Shown: positions 31,973 to 33,792 of the stretch, one piece after another
How the letters are laid out: each line of letters starts with the position of its first letter
Numbering within the stretch: the first letter of the stretch is position 1
Source of the DNA: Bacteroidales bacterium
Lineage (GTDB): Bacteria; Bacteroidota; Bacteroidia; Bacteroidales; Bacteroidaceae
Assembly: GCA_004558865.1 (NCBI GenBank)
Contig: SFCY01000004.1
Coordinates: 1 to 33,792, forward strand
DNA: 33,792 nt
Reading direction: 5' to 3'
The notes under the pieces: model-generated
Told to the model about the DNA's origin: nothing
What the model saw: the letters and a program-made list of their open reading frames with translations, nothing else
The model's database searches: none
Position numbers and translations under genes: made by a program

Positions 31973-32083
31973 GGCGATGCACTGTGCTTGCGCGGTAGAA
32001 GATGGGCGAGGCGCCAACGATTCGCTGAATAGGGTTGCGTACTTGTAGATAATTGTTGGATTTGGTTAAAATGTATTTGAAAA

Positions 32084-32115
32084 TTTGATTTATTGGTGAA
32101 AAAGCATTATCTTTG
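32084..32115 (+). promoter_or_regulatory. Promoter of the superoxide reductase gene
   Basis: TTTG at 32084-32087, a 20-bp spacer and TATCTTTG at 32108-32115 match the Bacteroidetes consensus. The leader is about 30 nt. No oxidative-stress operator could be identified by eye. Confidence 0.85.
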
Positions 32116-32151
32116 TGCATGTAGATTTCAATAACCAAAATAGAATCAATT

Positions 32152-32520
32152 ATGGCAAAAATAAATGAAATGTATAAATGCCCTGAATGCGGCAATGTCG
32201 TAGAGGTCGTCGTGGCGACCGAGAAGGAAGTCTGTGGATTCAATCTGTTGAAAGAGAACACTACCGACGCAGCCACCGAGAAGCATGTGCCAATCGTGGA
32301 GAAAATCGATGGCGGCTATCTTGTCAAGGTTGGCGAGGTGGAGCATCCGATGACAGAAGCCCACTACATCCAGATGATAGAACTCATCACCAGCGACAAC
32401 GAGGTGTTGCGCAAGTATCTTACTCCCACCGACAAGCCCGTGGCTGAGTTCAAAACCGATGCCAAGGAAGTCTACGCCCGCGAATATTGCAATCTCCATG
32501 GATTGTGGCGTAGCAAATAA
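32152..32520 (+). CDS. Superoxide reductase (desulfoferrodoxin-like) with incomplete centre I
   Basis: The 122-residue protein has the complete catalytic iron site of superoxide reductases: H45 in EKHVPI, H65 and H71 in EHPMTEAH, C113 and H116 in YCNLHGLW, with E43 and K44 beside them. It reduces superoxide to hydrogen peroxide in the cytoplasm without producing oxygen, as suits an anaerobe. The N-terminal desulforedoxin-like iron site normally uses four Cys as C-x2-C and C-C. Here C10, C13 and C28 remain, but the fourth position is Gly, and the following loop is shortened. Centre I is therefore probably lost or altered. It is transcribed alone between a consensus promoter and a strong terminator. 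Confidence 0.92.
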   Translation: MAKINEMYKCPECGNVVEVVVATEKEVCGFNLLKENTTDAATEKHVPIVEKIDGGYLVKVGEVEHPMTEAHYIQMIELITSDNEVLRKYLTPTDKPVAEFKTDAKEVYAREYCNLHGLWRSK

Positions 32521-32551
32521 GCTTCAACGCGTTTCGAGTATAAACGGAAAG

Positions 32552-32586
32552 GGAGGTACCGCATACGTGCGGTACCTCCTTCTTTA
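32552..32586. terminator. Strong hairpin terminator between the converging genes
   Basis: A perfect 12-bp stem GGAGGTACCGCA/TGCGGTACCTCC with a TACG loop, followed by TTCTTT. It lies 31 bp after the superoxide reductase stop and 18 bp from the porin stop. The opposite strand also has a T-rich tail, so it may serve both. Confidence 0.85.
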
Positions 32587-32597
32587 TAAAGATAAGA

Positions 32598-33614
32598 TTA
32601 GAATCTCACCATCAGCTCGCAGACAATTTTGTCCCTTTCCGACACCTTGGGCTGCGCGCCGTCGCGATAGAAATACTTCTCGTAGTTGAGGCGCAGGTCT
32701 GATACAAACGGGCCGCCCAACGACAGCGTCACGCCGCCTGTGATGCGCGACCGCTGGTAGTCGGTGATGTAGAGTTTCCCCGCTTCGTTGGCTGTGCCGT
32801 CGCTGTGGTTCGACATGTAGTCGTAGCGCACCAAGGGCGAGACCTTGCGGATGAGGGGCTTCTTGCCGCCCACCTTGATGTCGTAGTTGACAAAGCCGTC
32901 GAAAGCGTGCACGTCGTCGAAGGCGTTGTTGGAGTAGTGCTTGTAGAGATACTCGGCCTCGATGTGCCAGCCTTTGGCCTGATAGTAGGCTCCGGCGTCG
33001 TACATCATGATGCCCACTTGGTCGGGGCGCACCTTTTGCGTGCTCAGCGTGAGGTTGAAACCGCCCGGGAAGAACATCTGTGCCTTGGCGGAGAAGTTCA
33101 CCTTGTTGGTCCAGAAATCCTTTTGGTTGGTCAGCCCCGAGCCATTGAAGAGGCCGGCCTCAAGAATGACGGGGAAGCCGGGACGGAAGGTGTAGCCCGC
33201 CGTGAAGCCTACGTCGCGCACGTTGCCCACCTGCTTGGCGATGAACGAGCGGTTGGCGAAATACTGCTGGTGGGGCGAGCGGTGGGCGTCGATGGTGAAG
33301 GGCACGCGCATCTGGCCAATGGTGAGCTGCAGCGAGTTCCACGGGTTGACACGGCCGTAGGCGTCGAGCATCTTGATCTTCCCCTCCTCCGAGAGGTCTA
33401 TCTCGGCCTTGTAGCCCACGCGGTCGTTCACATTGCCCGAGAGGCTGAAGCGGGCGTTGCGCACCTCGAAGCGCCCCTCCCGCTCCTTGGTCTGGTATTC
33501 ATACTTGCCGCGGATGGTTCCGTGAATGTCCAATGTCCTTTGGTCCTTGTTCTCTTGTGCGCCGGTTCCCATCGCTACCAAGAACGCAGCCGTCATAAGG
33601 AAGAGTCTTCTCAT
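32598..33614 (-). CDS. OprO/OprP-type porin
   Basis: The 338-residue protein starts with a signal peptide (MRRLFLMTAAFLVAMGTGAQ, cleavage probably after Q20) and then many amphipathic strands, ending in Phe (ELMVRF), as outer-membrane barrels do. The pattern near 60-115 (NARFSLSGNVNDRVGYKAEID, then a GQMRVPF stretch) is typical of the phosphate-selective porin family (PF07396). The solute is not necessarily phosphate; many Bacteroidetes members are uncharacterised. The ATG at 33614 is chosen for the signal peptide; the in-frame upstream extension runs into repeat DNA. No neighbour suggests a substrate, and its promoter was not clear. Confidence 0.85.
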   Translation of the reverse strand: MRRLFLMTAAFLVAMGTGAQENKDQRTLDIHGTIRGKYEYQTKEREGRFEVRNARFSLSGNVNDRVGYKAEIDLSEEGKIKMLDAYGRVNPWNSLQLTIGQMRVPFTIDAHRSPHQQYFANRSFIAKQVGNVRDVGFTAGYTFRPGFPVILEAGLFNGSGLTNQKDFWTNKVNFSAKAQMFFPGGFNLTLSTQKVRPDQVGIMMYDAGAYYQAKGWHIEAEYLYKHYSNNAFDDVHAFDGFVNYDIKVGGKKPLIRKVSPLVRYDYMSNHSDGTANEAGKLYITDYQRSRITGGVTLSLGGPFVSDLRLNYEKYFYRDGAQPKVSERDKIVCELMVRF

Positions 33615-33688
33615 TGTGTGGTTGGATTGATTTTGGTGCAAAGGTCGTTCAAAGTTGTTACGTTGGCGTTGCAAAAGTTTTAAAGGTC

Positions 33689-33792
33689 GGTTATAAAAAT
33701 TAGGTCGAGGCGTATTCTGCCAGCTATCGAGACTCAAAACGTAAGTTGAAGAGGGAGTGTAGCGGGCTACACGACCGATGAGACTTGACGTT
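33689..33792. repeat. Dispersed intergenic repeat, copy 3, cut by the window end
   Basis: The head 33689-33721 matches copy 2 (31792-31823), and CTATCGAGACTCAAAACGT at 33724-33742 resembles 23478-23494 in copy 1. The segment 33754-33792 is the exact reverse complement of 23490-23528. So relative to copy 1 the head keeps its orientation while the core is flipped. The element probably continues past the window. Confidence 0.75.

Overview
The window looks like chromosomal DNA of a Bacteroidales bacterium, most likely Prevotella in the broad sense. Three things point there. Promoters follow the Bacteroidetes pattern (TTTG, 19-20 bp, TAnnTTTG), with clear examples at 6624-6655, 8067-8097, 24034-24065 and 32084-32115. 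The block ftsX - DUF3098 - uppP - truB - queA - folK is a familiar Bacteroidetes gene order. The proteins themselves (PorT-like barrel, short TruB, long QueA, very large YfhO) are of Bacteroidetes type. The genus is an inference. No rRNA, tRNA, CRISPR array, transposase or phage gene was seen.

Layout. 1-348: non-coding, with two sets of repeats. 349-6072 (minus): a tightly packed six-gene operon, FkbH-like HAD-IIIC/GNAT protein - VOC protein - acyl carrier protein - MBOAT acyltransferase - SGNH protein - acyltransferase-3. It reads as a machine that charges an acyl or glyceryl group on a carrier protein and moves it across the inner membrane onto a surface glycan. 6073-7013: non-coding; it holds the operon promoter and a candidate structured small RNA with its own promoter and terminator. 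7014-7998 (minus): a small lipoprotein and a nicotinamidase-like hydrolase. 8122-9570 (plus): CCA-adding enzyme. 9816-16570 (plus): a complete tripartite RND efflux operon followed by an LpxA-like acyltransferase. 16665-17663 (plus): mutY. 17972-18754 (minus): radical SAM protein. 18944-23399 (plus): ftsX to folK, covering cell division, lipid-carrier recycling, tRNA modification and folate. 23654-23923 (minus): rpsO. 24126-25928 (plus): typA. 26228-27504 (plus): an orphan vsr and an outer-membrane barrel. 27568-28825 (minus): mtnN and luxS, which act consecutively on S-adenosylhomocysteine. 29172-31682 (plus): YfhO-family membrane protein. 32152-32520 (plus): superoxide reductase. 32598-33614 (minus): OprO/OprP-type porin.

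Most proteins are recognisable housekeeping or envelope genes; the unusual material is between genes. There are two arrays, 31.7 kb apart, each of exactly four 22-bp units sharing a CAAYYGTCAC core. A branched palindromic repeat with one compensatory base-pair change sits directly after the promoters ahead of vsr and yfhO. A dispersed AT-rich repeat family has one copy carrying a 39-bp core inverted relative to another. The acyl-transfer operon and the candidate small RNA are the best leads for an undescribed system.
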